Counted from the stretch's first letter, positions 6,723 to 13,725 are shown. The stretch: 23,078 bases of DNA from CAZQLE01 sp964593905 (GCA_964593905.1 CAZQLE010000044.1:1-23078), one strand, 5' to 3'. A program made the numbers and translations. Notes: a model not told the origin generated them from the sequence alone.

Positions 6723-7658
6723 ATGGAAAACAAAGTTGACACCCGTCGTTTGATTATTTTTCTGGCGATTGCGTTTGGCATTGCCTGGCTGGTTGCCGGG
6801 GTGATTTATTTTACCGGGGGACTGAAAGACAGCCCTGTGCTTGCGCCGGGGCTTACGCTGGCATTTGTGCTGTTGACCTTCGGGTATATGCTTGCACCGG
6901 CGCTGGCAAATGTGTTGACACGCCTGTTCACCCGTGAAGGCTGGCGCGATGTTAAACTGCGCCCCAACTTTCGCGCCGGGCTGCCTTTCTGGGCGGCGGC
7001 GTGGGTGCTGCCGGGGGTGTTGACCCTGCTGGGCACAGCGCTGTTTTTTGTGGTCTTCCCCGGTTTGTTCGACAGCAAACTGGGCGTCCTGGCTCAAAGC
7101 GTACAGAAGGCCGGCATCCCGCTGGAGAATCTGAACCTGTGGACGATGATGGTGGCAAATGTATTGCAAGCGATTGTGATTGCCCCGCTGATCAACGGTT
7201 TTTTTACCTTTGGCGAAGAGTTTGGCTGGCGGGCGTATCTGCTGCCCAGGCTGCTGCCGCTGGGCGAACGCAAGGCCGTGCTCTATTCGGGCGTGATCTG
7301 GGGGGTGTGGCATGCGCCCATCATCGCCATGGGGCACAACTATGGTTTTGGATATTTCGGCGCACCGTTGACCGGCATCTTGATGATGATCGTTTTCTGC
7401 GTGGCGCTGGGGACGTTTTTGTCGTGGGCAACGCTGCGCGCGGGCAGCGTTTGGCCGGCGGTGATCGGGCATGGCGCCATCAATGGCATTGCAGCGATTG
7501 GTGCGCTGATGCTGGCCGGTGAACCCAACACCCTGTTGGGGCCGGCCCCAACCGGCATCATCGGGATGTTGCCCTGGCTTGTGCTGGCCGGTTTTTTGTA
7601 TCTGCGTTTGAAAGGCCGGCCGGATGTTGCCGCAGAAGATTTACCCGGTCTGGAGTAG
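6723..7658 (+). CDS. CPBP-family intramembrane metalloprotease (Abi/CAAX-like)
   Basis: This 311-residue membrane protein has about eight hydrophobic helices (for example 10-31, 43-65, 88-114, 142-160, 186-203, 216-236, 246-265 and 280-300). The family signature EExxxR is present as EEFGWR (Glu165, Glu166, Arg170), followed by VWHAPI (His197) and the third motif HGAIN (His250, Asn254). Members are glutamate-type or metal-dependent proteases in the membrane; roles range from prenyl-protein processing to bacteriocin immunity. I chose the ATG at 6723, with AAAAGG 9 nt upstream; the open frame extends upstream to 6666 but across the repeat-rich promoter. Its 3' end overlaps the convergent flavoprotein gene by 18 bp. 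The substrate is unknown. Confidence 0.9.
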   Translation: MENKVDTRRLIIFLAIAFGIAWLVAGVIYFTGGLKDSPVLAPGLTLAFVLLTFGYMLAPALANVLTRLFTREGWRDVKLRPNFRAGLPFWAAAWVLPGVLTLLGTALFFVVFPGLFDSKLGVLAQSVQKAGIPLENLNLWTMMVANVLQAIVIAPLINGFFTFGEEFGWRAYLLPRLLPLGERKAVLYSGVIWGVWHAPIIAMGHNYGFGYFGAPLTGILMMIVFCVALGTFLSWATLRAGSVWPAVIGHGAINGIAAIGALMLAGEPNTLLGPAPTGIIGMLPWLVLAGFLYLRLKGRPDVAAEDLPGLE

Positions 7659-8893
7659 AAAACCCGCCGCACCGCGTCCGGCCAGAAAGCCGGTCGTCCA
7701 TGCGTTTTGAAAATTAAATCCCCCGGTTAATCCATCAATATCCAACACTTCTCCGGCCAGAAACAGGCCGGGGGAGTGTTTGCTTTGCAGGGTTTTAAAA
7801 TTGACCTCATCCAGCCTGACCCCGCCGGCGGTGACGAACTCTTCTTTAAAAGCTCCTTTGCCGACAATTGTGAACGGGGCGCGGGTGAGCGCTTGCGCCA
7901 GACGGTGCAGGGCGGGCTGTTTTAACTCGCCCCAGGCCTGAGCCTCAACACCCTCGGCGGCGAGCAGGCTGGCCCACAACCGCTGGGGAATCTGGCCGAT
8001 GGGGTCGGCGGCGGCGGCTTTTTTGCGCGGCTGGGCGGTCTTGATTGCCAGCAGACGGGGATAGGCGGTCTCGGGGTTGAGACCCGGCAGCCAGTTGATC
8101 TCCAGCGCAGCCTGATACTGGCGGTCAAACAGGGCGCGGGCGCCCCAGGCCGAAAGCCGCAGCACGGCCGGTCCGCTGAGCCCCCAGTGGGTGATCAGCA
8201 GCGGGCCGCGCGTCTCGATGCGGTCTGCGGGCAGGCGCAAAATGACTTCTGGGACCGATACACCCGAAAGCCCCGCCAGGCGTTGATCGGTCAGTTGAAA
8301 GGTGAACAGGGATGGCACGGGGGGCACGATGGTNNNNNNNNNNGCCCGGCAGCCAGGGCAAAGCCGGCCCGCTCGCCGCCGCTGGCAAGCAGCACCGCGC
8401 GGGTGGTGAGGGTCTCGCCGCTGCGCAGCGAGAGGGTGTAACCGGCGCCGGAGGGCAGCCTTTGAAGCGACTCGACCGCCGCCAGGGTGCGCACTTCAAT
8501 TCCAAGGGCAGCGGCCTGGTCTGTCAACGTGGTGATGATGCTTTCAGAGCGGTTGCTGGCGGGGAAAATGCGGCCATCGGGTTCGGTTTTAAGCGGGACG
8601 CCGCGGCTTTCAAACCAGGCAATGGTATCGCGCGGCTGGAAGCGGGTGAATGCACCGCGCAGGGCGGCTGCACCGCGGGGATAGAACCGCACCAGCTCGG
8701 CCGGGTCAAAACAGGCATGGGTCAGGTTGCAGCGCCCGCCGCCCGAAATTCGCACCTTGGCGAGCACGGCGGCGGCTTTTTCGAGGATGAGCACGCGGCG
8801 GCCGGGAGCGGCCCCGGCAAAGGCCAGCGCACCGAAGAACCCGGCTGCGCCGCCGCCGATGACGATCAGGTCATATGAGGGTGTATCTGGCAT
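7641..8893 (-). CDS. HI0933-family NAD(P)/FAD-dependent oxidoreductase, interrupted by an assembly gap
   Basis: The N-terminal part (183 residues) holds the FAD-binding VIGGGAAGFFGALAF (11-25), the family motif KVRISGGGRCNLTH (46-59) and the strand VLLASGG. After ten N the reading frame shifts and the C-terminal part continues with TIVPPVPSLFTF, GLSGVSV, THWGLSGPAVLRLS and the closing GEVLDIDGLTGGFNFQNAW, all typical of this family. The two parts clearly belong to one gene. If the gap were 8 nt instead of 10, the frame would be restored with three codons, the first beginning with C. This fits the expected Leu-Gly-His before Thr-Ile and gives a 416-residue protein, normal for the family. It is a cytoplasmic flavoenzyme of uncertain substrate. 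Convergent with and overlapping the CPBP gene by 18 bp. Confidence 0.92.
8334..8343. other. Assembly gap (ten N) inside the flavoprotein gene
   Basis: Ten undetermined bases separate the two halves of the HI0933-family gene, which are in different frames. The frameshift is an artefact of the fixed gap length; reading frames that pass through the N run are not real. Confidence 0.97.
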
Positions 8894-8950
8894 GGAGATA
8901 TGGTATCAGAGATTGGCGATTCGTGAATGGTGATTGGCAGATCCGTCTGT

Positions 8951-9052
8951 GACCGGGGGCGGGTCTTCAGCCGTCCCCGGCCTCTCGACGGCAAAAAACA
9001 CCGTCGTGAGGAGAGAAAAAGCCTCGTGAAACCCGCGACTTTTCCCCCGGTC
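8951..9052. repeat. Large imperfect fold-back element in the longest gene-free stretch
   Basis: The stretch 8894-9225 has no gene. Within it, GACCGGGGG (8951-8959) pairs with CCCCCGGTC (9044-9052). Further in, GCGGGT (8959-8964) and TTCA pair with TGAA and ACCCGC (9031-9036). At the centre CCTC-T-CGACGG pairs with CCGTCG-T-GAGG around an A-rich loop (8981-9011). The result is a roughly 100-nt branched hairpin on either strand. I see no target-site duplication at its ends and no T run after it, so it does not look like a simple terminator. It could be a structured leader of the flavoprotein gene (minus strand), a small RNA or a relic of a small mobile repeat. Confidence 0.5.
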
Positions 9053-9055
9053 ATC

Positions 9056-9084
9056 TTGTATCGCGGGTCTTGATTCTCTATAAT
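9056..9084 (+). promoter_or_regulatory. Promoter of the 66-codon gene
   Basis: TTGTAT (9056-9061), a 17-nt spacer and a perfect TATAAT (9079-9084). Transcription would start near 9091, giving a leader of about 135 nt before the ATG at 9226. Confidence 0.6.
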
Positions 9085-9153
9085 GGAATTAATCACAGGG
9101 TGCTTAAGTTCGCGGTCCGGCGCCAAAACAGCGCCAACAACCAAAAACCAATT

Positions 9154-9182
9154 ACAGACCGTCCAGTTTATGGGCGGTCTGT
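9154..9182 (+). other. Leader hairpin upstream of the 66-codon gene
   Basis: ACAGACCG (9154-9161) pairs with CGGTCTGT (9175-9182), and the stem continues through a T-G wobble into CCA/TGG around a five-base loop GTTTA. The stem is 12 pairs long and lies inside the predicted 135-nt leader. It is followed by GACGTTTTGGG, too weak a T run for a clear terminator, so attenuation, RNA stability or protein binding are all possible. Confidence 0.5.
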
Positions 9183-9225
9183 GACGTTTTGGGCCGTGAA
9201 GCGGCATGTAAATGAGGAGGCCGGG

Positions 9226-9426
9226 ATGGTTTCGCTTAATCTGAACGATGAAGAACGGCGCATTTTGCTGCACCTGTTGGAAAACTGTATGACCGAACTG
9301 CGCGGTGAAATCTATCACACCGAGAGCCTGGAATATAAAGAGATGCTGCATGCCCGGAAACGGATCTTGCAGCATTTGCTGGATGAATTGCAGCCAAGGA
9401 GTGAGGAATTACCGTCAGTCGGATGA
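9226..9426 (+). CDS. Small helical protein of unknown function (66 residues)
   Basis: The product begins MVSLNLNDEERRILLHLLEN and is charged and probably entirely alpha-helical, with heptad-like leucines (RRILLHLLENCMTELR and RKRILQHLLDELQ). I do not recognise a named domain. I chose the ATG at 9226 because GAGGAGG lies 5 nt upstream; the open frame extends back to 9070 across the leader hairpin, which I regard as non-coding. The promoter at 9056-9084 and the structured leader support a real gene. It lies 60 nt upstream of hutI, which has its own promoter. It could be a small regulatory or protein-binding factor; the sequence gives no firm hint. Confidence 0.7.
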   Translation: MVSLNLNDEERRILLHLLENCMTELRGEIYHTESLEYKEMLHARKRILQHLLDELQPRSEELPSVG

Positions 9427-9435
9427 GAATTCAAC

Positions 9436-9464
9436 TTGACAGTGTGAGGGTGGATGAGTAGGAT
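9436..9464 (+). promoter_or_regulatory. Promoter of hutI
   Basis: A consensus TTGACA (9436-9441), a 17-nt spacer and TAGGAT (9459-9464). The leader would be about 16 nt and carries AAGGAG just before the ATG at 9487. Confidence 0.55.
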
Positions 9465-9486
9465 GAGTCTTATAAGGAGACCAACT

Positions 9487-10749
9487 ATGCTTATCCACTC
9501 TGCCGCTCAACTGCTTACCCTGGCTGGCGGACCGCAGCGCGGGACTGATCTGGGACGACTGGGAATCATCCCGGATGGTGCCGTGCTGCTCCGCAATGGA
9601 TGGATTGAAAGGGTCGGCCCTTCGGCTGACCTGTGCGCCGCATATCCGAATGAGCCCTGGTTGGATGCCAGCGGGAAGGTGGTGTTGCCCGGCTTTGTTG
9701 ACCCGCACACGCATCTGGTGTGGGCGGGTGACCGCGCGGGTGAGTTTGAGATGCACCTGGAAGGCAAGAGTTATATGGAGATTATGGCGGCGGGCGGCGG
9801 AATTGTCTCGACGGTGCGCGCCACCCGCAGCGCAGCGCCGCATGAATTGCTGGCGCAAACCCGCAAACGCGCAGCCGACTTGCTGCGCTGGGGCACCACC
9901 ACCGCCGAAGCCAAGAGCGGTTACGGGCTGGAGACCGCAAGTGAGCTGCGCCAGTTGGAAACCCTGCTGGCGCTGGATGCGGAGGGTCCGCTGGAGATTG
10001 TGCCCACCTTTCTGGGGGCACATGCCGTGCCGGCCGAGTTTGCGGGCGACCCGGAGGGGTATACCCGGCTGGTGTGTGAAGAGATGCTGCCGGCAGTGCG
10101 GCGCTGGTGGGGCGAACATGCCGCGCAGCGGGCGCTCCCGTTTGTGGATGTCTTTTGCGAGACCGGGGCGTTTGACCTGAACCAGTCGCGGCGCATCCTG
10201 CAGACCGCGGCGGGGCTTGGTTTTCCATTAAAAATTCACGCTGATGAATTTGACAACCTGGGCGGGGCAAGCCTGGCTGCCGAACTGGGGGCGGCCTCGG
10301 CCGATCATCTGGTGAAGACCTCGGCAGAAGATATTCGCGCACTGGCGGCGGGCGACACAGTGGCTGTGGGCCTGCCCTGCACTCCTTTTGGGCTGGCCGA
10401 GTCGCACTACACCCCGGCCAGGGCAATTTTGGAGGCGGGCGGTCTGCTGGCGATTGCCTCAGACCTGAACCCCGGCACGGCCTGGAGCGGCAATATGCAG
10501 TTTGTGATTGCGCTGGCCTGCCGCTATATGCGCCTGACCCCGGCGCAGGCGATTGCTGCGGCGACGATTAACGCGGCGGCGGCAGTGCGGCGCCAGGGGC
10601 AGATTGGTTCGCTGGAGGCTGGTAAACAGGCAGATCTGCTGGTATTATCGGTGGGAGATTATCGCCACCTGGGGTACCGTTTTGGCGGCAATCTGGTTGA
10701 GAAGGTGATCAAACGCGGGGTGGTGGTGGTCGAAAATCCGTGTTGTTGA
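9487..10749 (+). CDS. hutI: Imidazolonepropionase (histidine degradation)
   Basis: This 420-residue amidohydrolase-fold enzyme opens the ring of 4-imidazolone-5-propionate to N-formimino-L-glutamate, step three of histidine catabolism, in the cytoplasm. Visible signatures are the metal site DPHTHLVWAGDR (His74, His76), EAKSGYGLE (141-149), FLGAHAVP (His179), KIHADEFDN (His251) and ASDLNPG (Asp326). Together these identify HutI rather than another amidohydrolase. I chose the ATG at 9487, which has AAGGAG 7 nt upstream; an upstream in-frame ATG at 9454 lies inside the promoter. No hutH, hutU or hutG is in the window, and a strong terminator follows at 10770-10807, so it forms a single-gene transcript. 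Confidence 0.96.
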   Translation: MLIHSAAQLLTLAGGPQRGTDLGRLGIIPDGAVLLRNGWIERVGPSADLCAAYPNEPWLDASGKVVLPGFVDPHTHLVWAGDRAGEFEMHLEGKSYMEIMAAGGGIVSTVRATRSAAPHELLAQTRKRAADLLRWGTTTAEAKSGYGLETASELRQLETLLALDAEGPLEIVPTFLGAHAVPAEFAGDPEGYTRLVCEEMLPAVRRWWGEHAAQRALPFVDVFCETGAFDLNQSRRILQTAAGLGFPLKIHADEFDNLGGASLAAELGAASADHLVKTSAEDIRALAAGDTVAVGLPCTPFGLAESHYTPARAILEAGGLLAIASDLNPGTAWSGNMQFVIALACRYMRLTPAQAIAAATINAAAAVRRQGQIGSLEAGKQADLLVLSVGDYRHLGYRFGGNLVEKVIKRGVVVVENPCC

Positions 10750-10769
10750 AAATTAAGAAATTAATATTC

Positions 10770-10807
10770 GAGCGTGTGCGCTGCTGGCAGTGCACACGCT
10801 CCTTTTT
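10770..10807 (+). terminator. Rho-independent terminator of hutI
   Basis: Perfect 10-bp arms GAGCGTGTGC (10770-10779) and GCACACGCTC (10792-10801), with inner CTGC/GCAG pairing, are followed by CTTTTT. It begins 20 nt after the hutI stop codon. Confidence 0.85.
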
Positions 10808-10831
10808 ACAAAGGTAACCCAAGGAGACAGA

Positions 10832-11467
10832 ATGCCCACGATTGAACAGGCCGCGGTCTGGTATCGTCAGAGCGATGCAGTGCATAATTTTGAACATGTC
10901 ATGCGCGTGTATGTCATGGCAGAACGTCTGGCGCGCGCTGAGAAGGCCGATCTTGAGATTGTGCGCGCTGCGGCGCTGCTGCACGATTCGGTGGGCACTT
11001 TGCCGGGCGGGGCCGAACGGGCCGATCATCACCTGGCTTCGGCTGAATTTGCGGGGCAGGTGCTGGCAGAGGAAGGCTGGCCGGAGGAACGGATTGCGGC
11101 TGTGCAGCATTGCATTCGCGCCCACCGTTTTCGCGATGATCGCGAGCCGCCGCACAGCATTGAGGCGCAGGTGATTTTTGATGCCGATAAGCTGGATGTG
11201 TTGGGCGCAGTGGGTGTGGAACGGGTGATCGCTTATGCCACCCTGGCCGGACAGCCGATTTATGCGCCGCCTTCGGCTCGGTTTTTGGCCGGCGGCGAAA
11301 AAGAAAGCGGTGAGCCGCACAGCGCGTATCATGAGTTTTTGTTTAAACTGCGCAGGGTGAAAGACCGGCTGTTTACCCCGGCGGCGCGCGCACTGGCCGA
11401 AGAACGCACCGCTTATATCGCGGCCTTTTTTGACCGGCTGGCCGCCGAGCGGCGCGGTGAACTGTAG
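10832..11467 (+). CDS. HD-domain metal-dependent phosphohydrolase
   Basis: This 211-residue protein carries the HD-superfamily ligands: HNFEHVMRV (His22), LLHDSVG (His51-Asp52), an IRAHRF histidine (His98) and FDADKLD (Asp117/Asp119). This matches small stand-alone HD hydrolases of the YedJ type, which act on nucleotides or similar phosphorylated compounds in the cytoplasm; the substrate is not readable from sequence. I chose the ATG at 10832, preceded by AAGGAG 6 nt upstream; an upstream frame start at 10790 lies inside the terminator. The gene follows the hutI terminator, so it needs its own promoter or read-through, and I did not find a convincing promoter in the short gap. Confidence 0.9.
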   Translation: MPTIEQAAVWYRQSDAVHNFEHVMRVYVMAERLARAEKADLEIVRAAALLHDSVGTLPGGAERADHHLASAEFAGQVLAEEGWPEERIAAVQHCIRAHRFRDDREPPHSIEAQVIFDADKLDVLGAVGVERVIAYATLAGQPIYAPPSARFLAGGEKESGEPHSAYHEFLFKLRRVKDRLFTPAARALAEERTAYIAAFFDRLAAERRGEL

Positions 11468-11503
11468 CAGACTTTACAATCCCCTTACCTGTGGCGCAGA
11501 GCG

Positions 11504-11532
11504 TTGCTTTGAAGGCTTGAACCGCTTAAAAT
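11504..11532 (+). promoter_or_regulatory. Promoter of the orphan response regulator, predicted leaderless
   Basis: TTGCTT (11504-11509), a 17-nt spacer and TAAAAT (11527-11532). Only seven bases (CAAGGGC) lie before the ATG at 11540. The AAGG in them is too close to the ATG to act as a ribosome-binding site. Confidence 0.5.
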
Positions 11533-11539
11533 CAAGGGC

Positions 11540-12172
11540 ATGAATATTCCTTACGGTCCAATTCTTATTGTCGAAGATGTTCCGAACGTTCAGGAACTAT
11601 TGGAAACCACGCTGCGCTTTAAAGGCTACCCGGTGGTTACGGCCAATAATGGGCAAGAGGCGCTGGACCTGATTGCGCGCGAGCGCCCGGCGCTGGTTAT
11701 CACCGATATTTTGATGCCGCGCATGGATGGTTATACTCTGGTGCAAAAACTGCGCACCGACCCGCGCACCGGCCGCATTCCGGTTGTGTTTGTCTCGGCG
11801 ACCTATATTACCGCCGACGACAAGAAGTTTGCCCTCAGCCTGGGCAGTGTGCGCTTTATGGAAAAACCAATTGACACCGAAGATTTTCTGCTGACCGTGG
11901 GGGAGATTTTGACCCAGGGGGTGACAGACCTGCCACGGCCGCTGGGAGAAGAAGAGTTTTATCGCGGGTATCGAGAACGGCTTGAGGCCAAGCTGCGCCA
12001 TAAAAATACCCAGATCGCGCGCACCGAGCGCCTGTTAGAGACACTGCCTGAGGCGCAAAAGCCTGCTTTTGAGGCGCTGCTTACCCAGGCGGTTCAAGAC
12101 CGCGATCAGATTCAGGAAGAGCTGGATCAGTTGTACCGGATTCTGGATGAGTTGAAAAATATAAACGGATAG
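11540..12172 (+). CDS. Orphan receiver-domain response regulator with coiled-coil tail
   Basis: This 210-residue protein has an N-terminal CheY-like receiver (residues 5-128): acidic residues at Glu12/Asp13, phospho-acceptor Asp56 in LVITDILMP, Ser86 in VVFVSAT and Lys109 in FMEKP. The rest (about 140-208) has no DNA-binding domain. It is a charged, leucine-spaced helix (LEAKLRHKNTQIARTERLL ... EELDQLYRILDELK) that looks like a coiled coil for dimerisation or partner binding. The start is the ATG at 11540, directly after a -10 box. No kinase gene is adjacent; the histidine kinase at 4142-5815 already has its own partner. It probably acts through protein-protein contact, but its partner is unknown. 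Confidence 0.92.
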   Translation: MNIPYGPILIVEDVPNVQELLETTLRFKGYPVVTANNGQEALDLIARERPALVITDILMPRMDGYTLVQKLRTDPRTGRIPVVFVSATYITADDKKFALSLGSVRFMEKPIDTEDFLLTVGEILTQGVTDLPRPLGEEEFYRGYRERLEAKLRHKNTQIARTERLLETLPEAQKPAFEALLTQAVQDRDQIQEELDQLYRILDELKNING

Positions 12173-12221
12173 GTGTTTGCCCCCCCTGGTTTCCCCCCTG
12201 AAAAAGGGGAGAAATTAGCTG

Positions 12222-12872
12222 CTATGCCGGGGTGTCCAGCAGATTGCGTTCGCCCAGGTACCACTGCCACAACATGCGTGCGGCGGCGGCGCGGTGAGGG
12301 CGCCAGGGGGCGGTGAGGGTTTCGAGATCATCGGACGAGAGCGGGCCGGCGGGCAGGCGCTTGACACTGCGCAGGGCGTTCACCAGCGCCAGATCACCCA
12401 CCGGGAAGACATCTGCCCGGCACAGGACCATGACCAGGTAAATATCCGCCGTCCAGCGGCCAATGCCTTTCAGCGCCGTCAGCGCAGTGCGGACGGTTTC
12501 ATCGTCCAGGTCTTCCAGGGGTTCAAAAGCAAAACGGCCTTCCAGCACCGCCAGACACAATTCGCGGGCATAGGCCGTTTTTTGACGGCTAAACCCGATG
12601 GCTTTTAACTCGGCGTCGCTCAGGGCCAGCAGCCCCTGCGGGGTTAAAGGCTGCACTGCGGCACACAGCCGATCGTAAGCTGCGCGTGCCGAGGCCAGTG
12701 AAACCTGTTGTTCGAGAATGATGTGAATCAGCGTGCCCAGTCCGGGAGGACGGTCCCACAATGGGGGCGGGCCGTAGCGCGCAAAAATTAATCCCAGGTC
12801 GGGGTCGCGTTCAGCCAGCAGCCCGGCCGCGGCGGCCAGGCGGGTTAGATCATAACGCGGCAGGGCCGACAA
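12222..12872 (-). CDS. DNA-3-methyladenine glycosylase, AlkA-like (HhH-GPD family)
   Basis: This 216-residue protein has the helix-hairpin-helix-GPD fold. IIHIILEQQVSLASA-like residues at about 48-63 are followed by the hairpin LKGIGRWTADIYL (134-146) and the catalytic aspartate at 160 in DVFPVGDLAL, as in AlkA. It should remove alkylated purines from DNA by hydrolysing the N-glycosidic bond. It lacks the AlkA N-terminal domain and any iron-sulfur cysteine motif, so it belongs to the short bacterial 3-methyladenine glycosylase II group. The gene starts seven bases after the stop of the small membrane protein gene, so the two are likely an operon. It is convergent with the orphan response regulator. 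Confidence 0.93.
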   Translation of the reverse strand: MSALPRYDLTRLAAAAGLLAERDPDLGLIFARYGPPPLWDRPPGLGTLIHIILEQQVSLASARAAYDRLCAAVQPLTPQGLLALSDAELKAIGFSRQKTAYARELCLAVLEGRFAFEPLEDLDDETVRTALTALKGIGRWTADIYLVMVLCRADVFPVGDLALVNALRSVKRLPAGPLSSDDLETLTAPWRPHRAAAARMLWQWYLGERNLLDTPA

Positions 12873-12878
12873 ATGCTT

Positions 12879-13097
12879 TTACCCCTGCGGCGGCCGGCGC
12901 CGTTTTTGAAGAATGGTTTCGATCCCCCAGCCCAACAGCGCACCACCGCCTGCGCCCAGCGTAATACCGGCCGAAGTGTGGCCGGTTAGCCAGCCCACGA
13001 CCAACCCGATCAACAGCCCCAACCCGGCGCACAATGCCAGAACATTCACCGGTTGGGATGGGCGCTCTAAAAATTCCTTTTTTGAACGTGAGAACAT
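12879..13097 (-). CDS. Small two-helix membrane protein of unknown function
   Basis: This 72-residue product has a charged N-terminus (MFSRSKKEFLERPSQ), two glycine-rich hydrophobic segments (about 19-39 and 44-62, with LGAGGGALLGWG) and a basic tail (QKRRRPP). The glycine spacing suggests tight helix packing, as in glycine-zipper proteins. I do not recognise a named family. The ATG at 13097 has no Shine-Dalgarno site; a TATACT box ends 6 nt before it, suggesting a leaderless mRNA. The next gene, an AlkA-like glycosylase, follows after 6 intervening bases. The reading frame has neighbour-like codon use, and the operon context favours a real gene. Confidence 0.7.
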   Translation of the reverse strand: MFSRSKKEFLERPSQPVNVLALCAGLGLLIGLVVGWLTGHTSAGITLGAGGGALLGWGIETILQKRRRPPQG

Positions 13098-13103
13098 GCG
13101 TTG

Positions 13104-13133
13104 AGTATACTATTTTTTGGGCGGCGGGCACAA
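13104..13133 (-). promoter_or_regulatory. Promoter of the small membrane protein-glycosylase pair, predicted leaderless
   Basis: On the minus strand TTGTGC (13133-13128), an 18-nt spacer and TATACT (13109-13104), with six bases (CAACGC) before the ATG at 13097. The -35 part lies inside the end of the LuxR-type gene and the -10 box directly follows its stop codon. Confidence 0.5.
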
Positions 13134-13544
13134 CCCCAGCGCGGCGGCCTTTGCCACGGTCTGCGCCAGGGTGGTTGAGCCCAACAGGGCTTTGATGCGG
13201 GCGATGTGCAGCGCCACGGTGCGCGGGTGGAGCTTTAACTGGTGGGCAATTTCTTTGGTGGTTAGCCCGCCGGCCAGCGCTTTTAAGACCTGTTCCATGC
13301 GCGGGGAGAGCAAAATTGTCTCGGTGTGGGGCGTTTCGTCCGGGTTTAACGGGTTAAGCGCCACAATGACCACCCGCTTTCCCTGTTGAATCACCCGCAG
13401 CCAGGCATTATGCGCGGCTGCGGTGTAGGGGGCCGGGGCCTGCCACTGCCCGCTGCGCACAAAATCGGCAAATTCATCGGGCGGAATATCCACTTCCTGG
13501 GTAATGGTCACCTGATCATCGGGCATAAAGTCAACACGCGTCAT
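13110..13544 (-). CDS. Small LuxR-type helix-turn-helix regulator
   Basis: This 144-residue protein has a C-terminal LuxR/GerE helix-turn-helix at about 76-138 (LSPRMEQVLKALAGGLTTKEIAHQ, then LKLHPRTVALHIARIKALL). The N-terminal 75 residues are not a receiver domain: they lack the acidic pocket and phospho-acceptor and resemble no domain I know. I chose the ATG at 13544, with GAGGGG 5 nt upstream; the frame extends 13 codons further but with no better start. A strong promoter (13631-13658) and palindromes covering its likely start site suggest autoregulation. The signal is unknown. The promoter of the small membrane protein gene lies within its last codons. Confidence 0.85.
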   Translation of the reverse strand: MTRVDFMPDDQVTITQEVDIPPDEFADFVRSGQWQAPAPYTAAAHNAWLRVIQQGKRVVIVALNPLNPDETPHTETILLSPRMEQVLKALAGGLTTKEIAHQLKLHPRTVALHIARIKALLGSTTLAQTVAKAAALGLCPPPKK

Positions 13545-13601
13545 CCGTCCCCTCAATGGTCCGGCCCGCAGGCGGACTGGCAAAGTAGCTGGGCAAAGAT
13601 C

Positions 13602-13625
13602 AATTATTTTAGAACAATAATTCTA
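13602..13625. promoter_or_regulatory. Overlapping palindromes at the start of the LuxR-type transcript
   Basis: AATTATT-N7-AATAATT (13602-13622) and TAGAA-N6-TTCTA (13610-13625) overlap. They cover the predicted start of transcription (near 13624) and the first bases of the leader, which suits an autorepressor site. Confidence 0.4.
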
Positions 13626-13630
13626 TATTT

Positions 13631-13658
13631 AGTGTAGCCGTTTTTCACGGGCTGTCAA
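13631..13658 (-). promoter_or_regulatory. Promoter of the LuxR-type regulator gene
   Basis: On the minus strand a consensus TTGACA (13658-13653), a 16-nt spacer and TACACT (13636-13631). The predicted leader is about 80 nt. Confidence 0.55.
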
Positions 13659-13686
13659 TCCCCCGATCTGTGAATTTTGCCGCCCA

Positions 13687-13725
13687 AAAAAGTCCCCCGA
13701 AGGTTTTTTCTTCGGGGGACTTTTT
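13687..13725 (-). terminator. Very strong, potentially bidirectional terminator after the phosphatase gene
   Basis: Perfect 16-bp arms (13687-13702 and 13710-13725, core GTCCCCCGAAG/CTTCGGGGGAC) surround a seven-base loop. On the minus strand the stem is followed by T6, and on the plus strand by T5. It lies 20 nt after the stop of the phosphatase gene and insulates the LuxR-type gene. Confidence 0.92.

Noticed and set aside
8291..8505. Open frames running through the N gap on both strands
   Set aside because: They depend on the arbitrary gap length and conflict with the conserved flavoprotein frame.
8951..9052. The fold-back element as an ordinary intrinsic terminator
   Set aside because: No T run follows the stem on either strand, and no gene ends beside it: it lies upstream of both neighbouring genes.
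9070..9225. N-terminal extension of the 66-codon gene
   Set aside because: The extension crosses the leader hairpin and lacks a ribosome-binding site, whereas the ATG at 9226 has GAGGAGG.
12195..12209. CCCC-N7-GGGG inverted repeat between the convergent orphan regulator and glycosylase genes
   Set aside because: The stem has only four pairs and there is no proper T run on either strand; at best a weak terminator.
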